Counted from the stretch's first letter, positions 1 to 12,008 are shown. The stretch is DNA of 64,000 bases from Floccularia luteovirens (GCA_009739215.1 VSJF01000006.1:930001-994000), one strand, 5' to 3'. Numbers and translations: made by a program. The notes: generated from the sequence alone by a model not told the origin.

Positions 1-27
1 GGATTTAACGACAAGAATAAGAATTAC

Positions 28-958
28 CGGAGACCAGGTGTGTTGGGACTTGACACATTCACCACCAGCGCATCTACGTACGGTCCAAATGTGCGAACGC
101 CTTCCACAAAATCGTCGACGGATTCAGCAGGTGATTCTTTGTTTTTGCCCAAATTGACAGCAAGAAGGGATCCATCTCGTAATGCTGGACGATCTGATCT
201 CCCGAATGTAGGTAGTCGTGCTCTCAACCGGGAGAGGACCGATGCATGACCTTGTGATGGAAAACCATAACGGTTGATTAAACCCTCATCTTCAGGGAGT
301 CGGAATACACGGGGGCGGGGGTTTCCTGACTAGTACATCTCGGTTCTCGTTGCACCTTTCAGTGGCGAGCCTTACAGACCTGTGGTTTTGGTGTGACACT
401 CCCAATCTCTACCCAACTGAACCCGAGATCGAAAAGGCCTAAGATGTTTTGCAAATTGTAAATTGATAGAGGTACAACATAGGGAAAGAGTCATGTTTAC
501 CGTCAATGGCCTCCCCATCCTTGTCAAAACCGGCTGCCACACCAATGGGATTGGTGACTTTTTCCCCCCATATCTAAGAGAGGTGACTAAATCGAGATGC
601 AACGCAGGTCATAAAAGCTTACTTCGTAGCTTAGTCTATCAATGTCTTTAACTGGATCTTTCGGAGCCAATCCACTTTTCAACACTTTGACTGCCAGTTT
701 ATGTGCGGTTTCGGGATCCAACGCATTTTGTATAAGAGGAGATATTATATATCTATGCATTGCTGACCGCGCATCGAAATAGTAAACGGCAAATAATCCC
801 GTAGAAAGCGCAAATATAGTTGCATACAAGCCTGTATGAAGTGGGGAACGAGGAGTTGTTGGCCTGGTGAAAAGCTGCCGGGAATGTAGAATATGACGAG
901 TATTTCGAATAGCAGTTGTTCTAAGTGAATGCGAGGCAATGGGCTGTAGAAACAACAT
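28..958 (-). CDS. DHODH: Dihydroorotate dehydrogenase, class 2 mitochondrial (5' part, runs off left edge)
   Basis: Oxidises dihydroorotate to orotate in de novo pyrimidine synthesis, passing electrons to quinone at the inner mitochondrial membrane. Coding exons on the minus strand are 958-623, 573-501, 438-380 and 329-28; positions 27-1 are the start of the next intron, so the C-terminal half is outside the window. The N-terminus is basic and Ser/Thr/Arg-rich (mitochondrial presequence), followed by a hydrophobic segment near residues 43-60, the layout of the membrane-anchored class 2 enzymes. Family motifs visible are [53 protein letters not shown] and [12 protein letters not shown], matching the FMN/substrate-binding half of the barrel. 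The acceptor at 332-330 (tag, then TCAGGA) is chosen because the alternative 4 nt downstream leads to a stop. Identity is firm; the missing 3' end prevents judging integrity. Confidence 0.95.
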
Positions 959-1206
959 CTTTTGACTTAGTGGCGACGTTGGGTGTTATGTTTGACTATC
1001 CTGACAATGAGAGCACCATGTAAAAAGTTGAAGTTGTCGGAATGATCGGATCATTCGGTTTCTATTTCGTCTAGTTAAGCGCACAACACTGTTCTACCAA
1101 AAACTCTTATGGACTATAGTACATCCAACAGAAATCATACTGCATAAAAGCATGAAGATAAATCGTACAAACACATAGAATTATAACTTGTTAATATAAA
1201 CTTGAT

Positions 1207-1830
1207 TTAAAAGGGTTGGAGTAAAGCGCGAGACCAGCGACGCTCTTCTTTAGAATTATTCTTTATTTTTGTGGGCTCAACTTTTACGAATCCATTCGGC
1301 ATGAAGGAGAAACGACGGGATTGACGTGATCCAGAAGGCTCGCTGCAGCGCTTCCACCATAACGTTATGCGACGCATGAATGGAGTGCGTGATTTCTTGC
1401 TGCTCAAATTGGAGCTTGAGCAAGATGAAGTACGCGTTAGTGGCGGAGATTTGAGATATACTCTGGCGTGGTGTGATAATGAATACACAAAGGAGATGGG
1501 GTGAAGAGTAAGCTCACGGGGTAGCACGGCGCCTTCGGAGACGAGCTGACCTTGCCCTACGGCTGGCAGCTGATATTGAATAGGTGTTGGATGATGAACA
1601 GAACATGATCGGGCAGGAACAATGGGGAATTCACTGACACTGGGAACCAATGAAAGGATGCCCTTTAGCAAGTAGATGAAAGGGATTTTATAACATTCCA
1701 GTGAGCCACACGAGCCACCGAACTGAAGAGGAGAGACATCAGTGGCATCTAGTGAAACCAGAAGTAGAACAATGGAATGCGTGGTGTTCTTGCCACTAAG
1801 AGAGATTTGATATGAATTTGAGTGTAGCAT
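1207..1830 (-). CDS. Hypothetical protein, single-exon ORF, 207 aa
   Basis: Uninterrupted ATG-to-TAA frame lying between the divergent DHODH and KAP123 genes. I do not recognise the family. The N-terminal half is moderately hydrophobic, the middle is Ser/Pro-rich, and the last 60 residues are strongly basic (Arg/Lys/Ser), ending WSRALLQPF. Third codon positions look coding-like by eye (many C/T), which favours a real gene over chance, but an ORF of this size can occur randomly in 64 kb. It could also be one exon of a longer gene or sit in the long 5' leader region of KAP123 on the other strand. Start chosen as the only upstream ATG; it is 143 bp from the KAP123 start. Confidence 0.4.
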   Translation of the reverse strand: MLHSNSYQISLSGKNTTHSIVLLLVSLDATDVSPLQFGGSCGSLECYKIPFIYLLKGILSLVPSVSEFPIVPARSCSVHHPTPIQYQLPAVGQGQLVSEGAVLPRELTLHPISFVYSLSHHARVYLKSPPLTRTSSCSSSNLSSKKSRTPFMRRITLWWKRCSEPSGSRQSRRFSFMPNGFVKVEPTKIKNNSKEERRWSRALLQPF

Positions 1831-1973
1831 TTAGATAACTAGCACGGATAACTCCGACCAAAATTTTTGTGGCTCGTTGCAATACAATCTCTCTACTTAT
1901 TCTCAGCTTTTCTTTTCTTCACTCCATCTCCTTTACGATATCACTATTTCTATCCATTTCACAGTTATCGGAA

Positions 1974-4900
1974 ATGGATGTACGTGTCTCACCAACGATC
2001 TCTATCCATCGTGTCATCTGATCTTTTATCTATAGTCAAATTCGGCTCAAGACCTGCATAATCTGCTTCTTCAGACAACCTCCAACGACACTGCTCAAGT
2101 CAAAGCTGTACGTTTTTTTTCGGAGATTCTATCTCATCATATTACTTGTCATGATCCGACTACATGTCTCACAAACACTCTCCAGGCAACTGCACGGCTC
2201 AATCTACAATATTACAAAAATCCATCATGCATAAGCTTCTTGGCTCAGATCTTGGCCAGCTCACCTGAACAATCCATCCGCCAATTGGCTGCGGTAGAAT
2301 TAAGAAAACGTGTTACACAAAACAGCGGAAATTTGTGGACTTTGCTCGATCAGAACAGTCGCACAGAAATCAAAGCAAAACTTCCAGAGTTTATATTAGC
2401 CGAGCCTAGGTAAATGCTTTCTATATGCATTGTATTATTGTATCTAATCTTTATTTTCAGCAACCTCGTTCGCCATTCAGCTGCGCGTGTTATTGCTGCG
2501 ATCGCGAGCGTCGAAATTCCCCTCGGAACATGGCCTCAGCTCCTACCGTTCGTGCATCAGACTTGTGTTTCGAATCAAGTCGTACATCGTGAAGTCGGCA
2601 TCTTCATTTTGTTCACTGTACTTGAAAATGTCGTGGAAGGCTTCCAAGAACAAATGCAGAGTTTGTTCAAAGTGTGCCAGCAATTGCTTGCAGATCCCGA
2701 GAGCCTTGACGTTCGGATTACTACTGTTAGGTGTGTCCGTTTGCTTACTAAATTTTCTGGGAAAGCTGAGTATTAACTTGTTATCAAGGACCTTGGGTGT
2801 AATCGCCTCTTATATCGATTCCGCTGACAAAAATGAACTTGTATGTTCAACTATTTCTGTTTTTCACTCTTGTTGACATATTTTACAATAGAAAACGTTC
2901 CAAAGCCTCTTACCAGCCATGATCCAGGTTATTGGACAATGCGTCGAGTCAGGAAACGAAACTGGCGCACGTCAGTTATTTGATGTGTTGGAGACTCTTC
3001 TCATTCTTGTGAGCGATGTAATAATATATATCAGGATCAATATTAACCCTTTGATTTTAGGAAGTCCCAATTCTTGGCAAACACATCCCTGAACTGGCAC
3101 AATTCTTGCTCCAGTGTGGTGGCAATCGTGCATATGAGAACGAGCTCCGCGTGTTGGCGTTAAATGCATTAAACTGGACCGTTCAATAGTAAGTATATTA
3201 TCCCTTGCAAATTGTCTTCTAACATTTTCACTAGTAAAAAGTCGAAAGTTCAAGCCCATGCCTTGGCTCCAGCAATTCTAGAAGGTCTTATGCCAATCAC
3301 TACTGAAGAAGAACCCGAAGACATTGATGACGATGCCCCGTCCCGGGTAAATTACATTTTAATCGCTTAATCTAGCTTTAACTAACATTACTTTAGTCTG
3401 CACTTCGTATAATTGATGGACTTGCAACAAATCTGCCACCTACACAAGTCTTCCCTGCTTTACGCACTTTGATCATGCAATACTTTAGGTCGACGGATCC
3501 CACCATGAGGCGTGGTGCCATGCTTGCATTGGGTGTTTCAGTCGAGGGATGCAGCGAATATATGACCCCCCTCATGAATGAGGTGTGGCCTATAATTGAG
3601 GCTGGTTTGCAGGATGGCGATGCAACAGTCCGAAAAGCGACCTGTGTTGCGGTTAGCTGCCTCTGTGAATGGTTGGAAGAAGAATGCGTCTCCAAACATT
3701 CGGTCCTCATTCCGGTTCGTTTTTGACTTTATAAAATTATATTCTGGTAACTGACACATCAATGTAGAGTATCATGAATCTAATAAACGATGCTGCAACC
3801 CAGAAATCAGCCTGTACGGCACTCGACGCTCTCTTGGAAATCATGCAAGAAGTCATCGATCAATACTTATCACTTATTATGGAACGTCTTGCAGGGTTAC
3901 TCACGACTGCCCCGCTGTCGGTGAAAGCTGTGGTTACTGGTGCCATCGGAAGTGCTGCTCACGCTTCTAAGGAGCGTTTCCTTCCTTATTTCCAGCCTAC
4001 TATGGAACATCTTCAACATTTCTTAGTTCTTACCGGCGAAGGTGAAGAAACAGAGCTCCGTGGTATAACAATGGATGCCATCGGGACTTTTGCAGAGGCT
4101 GTTGGAAAAGACGTCTTCCGTCCCTACTTCCCCGAAATGATGAAGCAAGCATTCCAGGGCATCGAAATGGGAAGTGCGCGACTTAGAGAGTGCAGCTTCC
4201 TGTTTTTCGGAGTGATGGCCCGTGTGTTTGGTGAAGAATTTGCAGTTTACTTGCCCAACGTAGTCCCACCCCTTCTTGCCAGCTGCAAGCAACTGGAACA
4301 AGGCGAGGAAGGTTTGTCTTGTAAGTTCATTCAATTCAACTCGGTCATGGAATAAATCCTAAATTGTTTCTGTTGCCAGTGTCCGTTTCTGAAGCGTCTG
4401 CCGCTTTTGGATCCGGTTCTGGATCCTCGCCAACAAATGCAATCACAGTCAACGACAACGCTGACATAAATGGAAACCCAACAATCGACATTGAGGATAT
4501 TGACATCGATAAAATGATGGATGTTAATAGTGCAATTGCTGTTGAAAAAGAAATTGCTGCCGATACCATCGGAACTTTGTTTGCGGCCACTCAAATTCAT
4601 TACCTGCCTTACGTTGAACAGAGTGCTCTTGAACTCATCACTTTGCTTAACCACTACTACGAAGGCATCAGGAAGAGTGCCACTGATTCCCTTTTGGAGA
4701 TTGTAAGAACATTTTATGACTTGAGTGATCATAAAGAATGGGAAGCGGGGATTGTTGTAGTCAGTTTTTCATTTCTCAGTTCTCTCGCCTGCTAACGGTA
4801 TTACCAGAAAGTACCTCTGGACCCGCGGGTCAGGGACCTCATAAATCATTCCCTCCATGCCTTATTAGAAATGTACGACACTGAAGATAATAAGTAAGTA

Positions 4901-6046
4901 GTAATTTTTTTCAAGGCTGATCATGTCTCTGCTGCTATTTCCGCTCAATATATGCGTCCGCAATCGATGTTATTCTCAGAAGCTGATACATTCAATTTCC
5001 AGACCTGTTGTATCAACGCTTTGCGTCGGCCTTGCCGAGACCATCAATAAAATTGGGCCTGGATTTGTCGAGAACTGTAAGGTGGTTTGGCCCGTATCTG
5101 ATGTTTTCGAAACTCAATCATTTTGTCAGATAACGAAGCAATTTTCAACATCGCCGTCCAGATCCTTGAACAGAAAGCCTTCTGTCAACAAGACCCCGAT
5201 CAGGATGAGGAAGAAGAAGCTCCAGAAGATCAGGCCGAATACGACTCTGTCCTCATATCAGCTGCGGGAGATTTGGTGTCTGCCCTTTCGAATGCGTATG
5301 GAAGTGACTTTGTCACTCCCTTCCAGAAATTCCTTCCCTTGATCGCTAAATTTTATGTACGTATACAAGGTTTGCATATGACAAATATGCTTACTATTTA
5401 CATACAGAAAAAGAGTCGCTCTCTCAGCGACCGTTCTGCTGCCATTGGATGTCTTGCTGAGATAATCGCGGGCATGAAAGGCGCAGTTACGCCATTTACT
5501 GAAACATTATTAGATCTCTTTTACCGTGCCCTAAGCGATTCTGATGCAGAGGTCTTGAGCAATGCCGCCTTTGCTATCGGTTTGCTTGTGGAGTATTCGG
5601 AGAAGGATCTTTCTGCCCAATATCTTCCTCTTCTCTCCGCCCTTCAACCACTTTTTGTCGTCTCTTCAGATTCTCAACCTGCTAAATTGAATGCGAAAGA
5701 CAATGCTACTGGAGCTGTTGCTCGACTCATTGTGCGAAACACCGCAGCTGTGCCCCTTGGACAGGTTCTTCCTGTCTTTATCGACGCATTACCTCTCAAG
5801 AATGACTTGCTCGAAAATCGGCCAGTGTTCCGTGCTATTTTCCACCTGTTTGGAACGGGAAATTCCCTTGAACCATTCCTTGATCGTTTATTACAGGTGT
5901 TTACACACGTCTTGGATCCCAGCGCCGCAGACCAGATTGGCGACGAAATCAGAGCACAATTGATTCAATTGATAGGACATTTGAGCCAGAGCTATCCAGC
6001 TCAAGTACAAGCGTCAGGTCTTGGTGTTTTTCTCGCTGGGGTGTAG
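1974..6046 (+). CDS. KAP123: Importin beta-family karyopherin, Kap123/importin-4 type
   Basis: Nuclear import receptor; yeast Kap123 carries ribosomal proteins and histones through the pore and is itself built of HEAT repeats. Fifteen exons: 1974-1979, 2036-2107, 2186-2409, 2461-2730, 2789-2840, 2892-3008, 3061-3188, 3235-3346, 3397-3714, 3768-4320, 4380-4759, 4808-4893, 5003-5076, 5130-5356, 5408-6046; together 3258 nt, 1085 aa, close to the family length of about 1100. The N-terminus carries the Ran-binding importin-N region (LHNLLLQTTSNDTAQVKA, then QLAAVELRKRV). Helical HEAT repeats run to the end; acidic linkers occur around 4440-4530 and 5195-5240. The first exon encodes only Met-Asp; it is chosen because ATGGAT is followed by a strong donor and joins in frame to the conserved N-terminus. 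Donor of exon 11 (4759 versus 4756) is the least certain junction. Confidence 0.93.
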
Positions 6047-6390
6047 TTGATGTTATCCGTTCAACGTAATCTACGCTATTTTCTACGTCTTCCTTAACCT
6101 TCCATTCCGCACATGCGTCACTTTGTTCTGCAGCTCTGGTCTAGAATACCTTTTGCTTATTATGATGACACAAGTAATGCTCATTCATTGTCAATGCCAA
6201 CAGCCAAAATTTGAAATGTGCTAGGCCACATGACTTTGATCACGGTGTTGGTATTGTTCTTTGTTGACTGCTCCTGCTCATTTCAAATCCAAACTATTTC
6301 AACCCACCAGTCGTTCCTCTTCCTGTACATTGAGCTCGCAGGCCGACTCGTCGTTCGGCTTCCTTAATAGCCCCGCCAACATTGTTTATC
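6047..6390. other. Intergenic, KAP123 3' end to AXL2-like 5' end
   Basis: About 340 bp between two genes in the same orientation. It must hold the 3' UTR of KAP123 and the promoter of the next gene. I see pyrimidine-rich stretches just before the downstream ATG, as is common at fungal promoters, but no discrete site I can name. Confidence 0.5.
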
Positions 6391-9348
6391 ATGTTTCTCA
6401 TACTATTGTATTTCTTAGCCCCGTTTTCTGCAGTCTTATCTACCTCCATAACCGTTCTCAACCCGCTGGAGGACCAACTGCCACTGATCGCTCGGGTGGG
6501 TCAACCATATTCTTGGGCACTCTCTCCTAGTACGTTCGATTCTGCGGATGGCGATTTGGAATATTCTACGTCTCGTCTCCCTAGCTGGTTATCATTTGAT
6601 CCTTCACCTGGCGCTGGGATTTTCCATGGAACTCCGTCAAATAAAGATGAAGGCAACCCTCAAGTTACTGTGACAGCTCATGATTCTACGTCTTCCGCAT
6701 CGTCAGAGGTTACTTTATGTGTAACGGATTTCTCGCCGCCTACGCTAAATATTCCAATCTCTGAACAATTTTATGCCTCCAATCCTTCCTTGTCTTCCGT
6801 CTTTATTCTCTCGCCTGGGTCTGCTCTTATATCTAAATACCCGGCTTTGCGTATTCCACCTCACTGGTCTTTCAGCATTGGATTCTTGGGAAATACCTTT
6901 CTATCTGAGAATGATATAATGTACACTGCTCGCTCGGTCGATGGCTCCCCTCTCCCAGACTGGATGGAGTTTGACGCAAATGCAATCACGCTCAACGGTG
7001 TAGTACCTAGTGAGAACAAGATCAATTCTCCAGAAACTATTTCCCTGGCTTTGGTGGTATCTGACCAAGAAGGCTGTATGGCAACGTCGTTACCATTTGA
7101 CATAATTATTGCAAGCCATGAAGTCGCTTTGTCTACAACTCTACCAACGATCAATATAACTGTCAACATGCCCTTTGACATAAGCTTGGTTTCTCCAGTC
7201 GACTTCTTAGGCGTTCTTGTTGATAATGGCAGTATTGATTCTGCGAATATCTCTGAGCTTTCTATTGACACTACGGAGTATAGCTGGCTGAAATATGATC
7301 ACTCTAACCGCTCTCTGTGTGGTCTTGCCGGAAACGAACTCTCAGGCAAGAGATTAACGCTCCCAACAAGATTGACAACGAATTTTAACCAATCAATCGT
7401 TGCCAATGTGTCACTGGACTTGGTACCCTCATATTTTACGGAATCTGATCTGCCACCTCTCTACGTGACACCGGGAGACAAGATCCAGTTGGGGCTCAGT
7501 CAGTACTCGACAAATTCTACTATTGGCGATCAGGCAGACGAATTCAGCTTAACAGCTGTCTTCGATCCCAAAGTTGCGAATATCTGGTTAAGCCTCGACA
7601 CTAAAAACATACAACTGACAGGGACTGTGCCGAATGATGCTGAAACAGGACATATTGTGGTTGCGTTAACTGCTTATTCTCAGATTACTCACTCTACCTC
7701 GCATGCTAGTCTGATTGTCTTTGTGTCGGCACAGGATATTGGAGGGAAGTATCCTAGTTCTCATCTAAGCCATCTCTCTCCGGCAGCACATGCAAAGCTT
7801 GTCCTTGCTTTGAGTATTACTTTTGGGATAATCGGTGGACTATGTGCTATCGGAGGTTTCTTTGCTATTTTACGAGTTTGCGCCAGAGTTGAAGATTCTG
7901 CGCTTACTGGTGAAGAAGGAAGGAGCGCCTGGAGTGAAAAAGACAAGAAGTGGTACGGCCTATCGATTTCAAGCCCTGGGACAAGTGTGTTTAGGAATAG
8001 TATACAAAGTTTGCGGGGACTTGTACCCTCGAAGAAGACTTCTCCGGCAAAACTTCAAAACTTCTTTGATGCGGTTCCTCAGACCACATGCAGGACGCCA
8101 AATTATGATAATCTTGGTCTTGGTCTCCGACGTGTTTCCGAACGCAATGCTAGTAGCGAAGGTGAAACGACGAAACCTGCAAGCCCAGGTGTCATGAGCA
8201 AGCGAGAATTTTTAGGAAAGATCAAAGAGACCGTCCGGCAAGTCAGCGACAAGTACGCACAAAGGAGACGCAGGTCTGGAAAGCGACCCAATATCAGCAA
8301 GCCTATCTTGATCCATACCGAACAGCCAAATGGTAACGGTGCTAATATTCAGGAGTCCCCTACGAATCCATTCGAAGGGCCTGGTTTGCAGAGCTATCCT
8401 GGAAGTACAATTATGACAGGCTCTCCGTCTAACTCGACGGGAGAACATTCTATTCCCCGAAGGCGTGCAGATTTCGCCCCTCCTAGATCAATGCCTCAAG
8501 TCCACTTCACGGACGGTAGAATGATGCGACAACTTTCTGCGACATCAGCTACATCTTTAGGCTCAGGAACCTCTGCGAGGATCCATACATTAGAAATGTC
8601 TTTACAGGCGCCTTCCCGGCCAGCTAGCCTTCGGAGCGGAGTCAGTTCTAGTTGTCTTTCTCATGACTCATTCGCACTTGCTCCTGAGGAACCTGCAGTG
8701 CGACCGCGTCTTGTCCCATTTACTAGTTCAACACGAGTACCTGTACCGCGACTTTCGCCATCTGCTACTGGCAACCCACAACAATCAGGATTTACTGGTA
8801 AGAGGGTTACTAGCCAGTCGGCAAGAATCTGTAAAATGGGACAGGGGGGTAAGGAAGTTGAAGTCGAGGATGTGAATGTTGACAAATGCGGGAGTGGCGA
8901 TGAACTGGCGATGGGGATCCATTATGTTCGATCTTTGGGTGCTGACGAGACAGATGGACGTGATTCCAACTCACCTAATATGAAATCCACCGCTCGGTCG
9001 TCTTTCTCATCTTTGCAATCTTCCATAAAGGGACAAAGGAACTCTGGAGCAGATGTGATGAAAACCCTAGTGAGAATTGGAGAAAGGTTCAAATTTCGTG
9101 TAAAAATTCCATCCACATCTTCTGGTTCCTATGAAACACATACAAAATATGAGGTCAAGCTAACCTCGGGATCGCCTTTGCCCAAGTTCATCCAAGTCGA
9201 TCTCGAAGGGATCAAAACCAGAGGCGCAGCAGAATTCAGTGGTATGGCGATGGCTCGAGATCTTGGCGAGACGAGCGTTGGGGTTTATACGATATCAGAT
9301 GGAATATGCGTGGCTCGGGTCATTGTGGAGGTTGTTGGAAAGAAATGA
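6391..9348 (+). CDS. AXL2: Axl2-like single-pass membrane protein with cadherin-type repeats
   Basis: Single-exon gene, 985 aa. Likely cell-polarity/bud-site landmark related to yeast Axl2, acting at the plasma membrane. The first ATG is at 6391; the frame is open slightly further upstream but without an ATG. Residues 1-20 form a signal peptide (MFLILLYFLAPFSAV). The extracellular half holds dystroglycan-type cadherin-like domains: repeated patterns such as LPSWLSFD, GTPS, LPDWMEFD and LNGVVPSE are the hallmark P-x-W-L-x-F-D / G-x-x-P signatures. A membrane segment (LVLALSITFGIIGGLCAIGG) is coded around 7800-7860, followed by a roughly 490-residue cytoplasmic tail rich in Ser/Pro/Arg. The last 100 residues look folded again and may be a further beta-rich domain. 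Family assignment rests on architecture and repeat signatures, so exact orthology is inferred. Confidence 0.85.
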   Translation: MFLILLYFLAPFSAVLSTSITVLNPLEDQLPLIARVGQPYSWALSPSTFDSADGDLEYSTSRLPSWLSFDPSPGAGIFHGTPSNKDEGNPQVTVTAHDSTSSASSEVTLCVTDFSPPTLNIPISEQFYASNPSLSSVFILSPGSALISKYPALRIPPHWSFSIGFLGNTFLSENDIMYTARSVDGSPLPDWMEFDANAITLNGVVPSENKINSPETISLALVVSDQEGCMATSLPFDIIIASHEVALSTTLPTINITVNMPFDISLVSPVDFLGVLVDNGSIDSANISELSIDTTEYSWLKYDHSNRSLCGLAGNELSGKRLTLPTRLTTNFNQSIVANVSLDLVPSYFTESDLPPLYVTPGDKIQLGLSQYSTNSTIGDQADEFSLTAVFDPKVANIWLSLDTKNIQLTGTVPNDAETGHIVVALTAYSQITHSTSHASLIVFVSAQDIGGKYPSSHLSHLSPAAHAKLVLALSITFGIIGGLCAIGGFFAILRVCARVEDSALTGEEGRSAWSEKDKKWYGLSISSPGTSVFRNSIQSLRGLVPSKKTSPAKLQNFFDAVPQTTCRTPNYDNLGLGLRRVSERNASSEGETTKPASPGVMSKREFLGKIKETVRQVSDKYAQRRRRSGKRPNISKPILIHTEQPNGNGANIQESPTNPFEGPGLQSYPGSTIMTGSPSNSTGEHSIPRRRADFAPPRSMPQVHFTDGRMMRQLSATSATSLGSGTSARIHTLEMSLQAPSRPASLRSGVSSSCLSHDSFALAPEEPAVRPRLVPFTSSTRVPVPRLSPSATGNPQQSGFTGKRVTSQSARICKMGQGGKEVEVEDVNVDKCGSGDELAMGIHYVRSLGADETDGRDSNSPNMKSTARSSFSSLQSSIKGQRNSGADVMKTLVRIGERFKFRVKIPSTSSGSYETHTKYEVKLTSGSPLPKFIQVDLEGIKTRGAAEFSGMAMARDLGETSVGVYTISDGICVARVIVEVVGKK

Positions 9349-9704
9349 CCAGTTGTAATATTATTTTAGTACTCTAATTTGTACCTCTAGACCCGCACTT
9401 GGAAAGCTCAGACTCTTAACACTTATACTATAGACTCTCCTTGTTGGAATAATGATACAGTATATGTACCATGAGGTCCGTTTATGTAACGGATACCTAA
9501 ATAGAGGCCAGGAACTTTTGGTTGCTTGAGCGTTTTTTAAAAGAACAAATGGTAATATCGGCCGAGTACAAAATAATTAAAGAAGGTAGGGTATGTATAA
9601 AGGCAGGTTGGAGAATAATCTAACTAAGATGACTAGACGATACACCCACTCAGCCAACTTGCCCAACCTGCGCGGGGAAAGAAATCACCCCCAATGATTT
9701 CAAT
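9349..9704. other. Convergent 3' intergenic region
   Basis: About 355 bp between the stop codons of the AXL2-like gene (plus) and the dynein light chain gene (minus). It is AT-rich and presumably holds both 3' UTRs. No further feature recognised. Confidence 0.5.
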
Positions 9705-10125
9705 CTATGATTTCCAAATGAGAATTGCAAGGGATCCGACGTAGAAGTAAATAAAGTGTTTCGTTTCTACAAGTTTTTTTTTCAGTTTATTGGATTGTGG
9801 AAAAAAGGGCCCCCGCCATGTGCAGGTGTGAAGGAAAAGATGACTGACCATGTGTGACAAAGCTGCCGAAATTTTTGCCAACGACAACGTGCCATGTTGG
9901 GCCATGTCTTCTGTCGAATTCCTTTTTGATTTGTGCAGCGATGTCCTTCTCGATATTGTATTTTTCGAGAGCAGCCGAGGCGATGTCGACACTCTCTTGT
10001 TGCATGTCTTCGCTCATGTCGACGTTTTTAATGATGGCTTTTGGGCCGATAGAGGAATTGCTATCCCTTGGGGCAGAATCTACGTCGGTAGAAGAGGAAG
10101 TCTGAGTATCAAATTTGTCTGCCAT
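9705..10125 (-). CDS. DYN2: Dynein light chain LC8 with N-terminal extension
   Basis: LC8 (DYNLL) dimeric hub protein that binds short linear motifs in dynein intermediate chain and many other partners. Two exons, 10125-9849 and 9766-9705, 112 aa. The core matches the family throughout: [50 protein letters not shown], then [11 protein letters not shown] after the intron, ending ILIWKS. The donor follows ACACATG and the acceptor is at 9768-9767, restoring the invariant THETKHF. Usual length is about 89-94 residues; here some 25 Ser/Thr/Asp-rich residues precede the core. Met start at 10125 is the first in frame. Stop is 9705-9707. Confidence 0.96.
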
Positions 10126-12008
10126 TGTATGAGAGGAGGATGTGAGATGAGAGGTGTTGTTGTTGAAAACGGGTGTTTTATAACTGTAACAAGACGGCGA
10201 CAGGTAGCCTTGTGGTGATTGCAAGGATGCAAGGAGAATACGTAAAAAATGAGTTGCAAACGCGAGGAAGATTCAAGGCTGAAAACTCTGAATTCAATAT
10301 ACCACGGGGCACGTGGTCCAGTTCATTTGCGTTCATTGCTTTCACTCCAGCTTGGTCTTCTCCGTGCACATGCTTGTCGCTCCTCCTTCTCACGCACATT
10401 CAAAACATATGGTATCCGTCCCAGTTTCGTGTCATTAATATCTGCTGTATTATCTATGGGAACTACTAGTCTGTCGTTATCTATCTATCTCAGGACTTGG
10501 TCCATCTCAAGTGTCCCTCCGCGTGCTCTGTGCTAATTCTGCTAATCTTATATTAGTATGGAAGACCATCTCTCACAACATTTGTACATTTAGCAAGAAG
10601 GGATCCAGCCAAGCTCAAGTGCAATATTCATCAATAGTCAAATCTTGCGTAAGCCGAGCGCAACGATGTGCATATGCTCGTATGTATACATCTGCCTTGA
10701 GGTTTAAAATGTCGCATGGTTTCCGCTAATTAGGTGTCATGTCTCCTGTCATCCCCGAGGCGCGACATTTATGTACGCACTGCATTACATACGCGAAATG
10801 AAGAGTCGACTATATCAAGTCCTTCGCACTGCACTGCACCCACGTGGAGATGTGTGCTCTGTAAGACTTGACCGTATTTGACGGTAGGAATCATCCATCA
10901 GTTCAAACTATTTGCATTTTGGGCTTGCAAAGGTAGTACATGTGGAATCGAACTAATCTGATATATAATCGCTACCAGATCATCACGCGGCCTGTTTGCT
11001 GTGTGTACATTTTTCTGCTCCTATCATAGCGCGACCCCAGCATGTGTGGTGGCTAAGAAATGCGGTTAAGAAGTTGTGTACCTTGAGGTTGTGGGATGTA
11101 TCACGTCAAATCCAACAGTGGGGACCATGGTCCACATGGACTCGACGAGTTCGGTGAGTAAATGTTGATCTCTTGTCAGGTGCCGTCCTGAACTGGAATA
11201 AATTCCGCACACAGGATCTCTCTTAACAGGCTGTCTACTCGTCGATCGTCCCAGATCTATTCAAATTAAGTGCATATATATTCAGATACTCCGTCATTTT
11301 CGTAAACAATCTTGGGTTGTCATTCCACTTATAGAGACCGCACCGATGTATGCAAAATTCTGGGTACGAGAGAAGTTGAATGTGGCTAAGCGACGAGGAT
11401 CAGCGCCAAGTCTGCTTGTTTTAATTCATCCGTGCCCTCTTTCTGAAACTAACCGGAGAGAAAATACTACCGTTAGAACTGTGTGCGGAAAATAGTACGA
11501 GATCATTACGGCCTATCTAGGTGATTGAGCCATATTCTCGGACATAGCAAACGAACTTAACCCCAGTGCGGGTATAATTAGGTGGGGAAGAAGTATCCTG
11601 GAAGGTACTCAAGTGTCGTAAAGTCATGCAATTGGGTCTAAATCTGTCGTTCTGGTTATTCATTTTATCCTCATTCAGATAGTGGTGTGTTCGTCCGCGC
11701 TACAAGCTATATAAAATAAAATATATAAAATACTATGTTATTTGCTTTTTCAATAGCTGCAGAGCCTCATCGCAATAGCGTTTGCTACACTAGCCATAGA
11801 GCAGCACGCTTCTCTTGATCCTGAGGGTAGCGAATTTGGATTTATTCCCCACCAGAGTCTGCTACAATGGAACAATCATCTATTTCAATATATTCACCGT
11901 AAGCATCGTTCACCACTGATCACCACCTCGGTTATTTGACAATCTGTATTACATGTATTCTGGAGATTCGTATAAGATATGGGTATAAAATTCGGTCATT
12001 ATGGAGGA
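10126..12008. other. Intergenic region without recognisable gene
   Basis: About 1.9 kb between the LC8 start and the 3' end of the kinase gene (both on minus). It should contain the LC8 promoter and the kinase 3' UTR. ORFs here are short, overlap in several frames and give no recognisable protein. A weak B-box-like string on the minus strand near 10936-10950 lacks the paired stems of a tRNA. Confidence 0.5.

Noticed and set aside
6382..6390. Start of the AXL2-like protein at 6382
   Set aside because: Codon there is TTG; the first ATG is 6391 and gives a proper signal peptide.
10930..11010. tRNA-like signal on the minus strand (GTTCGATTCC string)
   Set aside because: No T-stem or acceptor-stem pairing can be formed around it.
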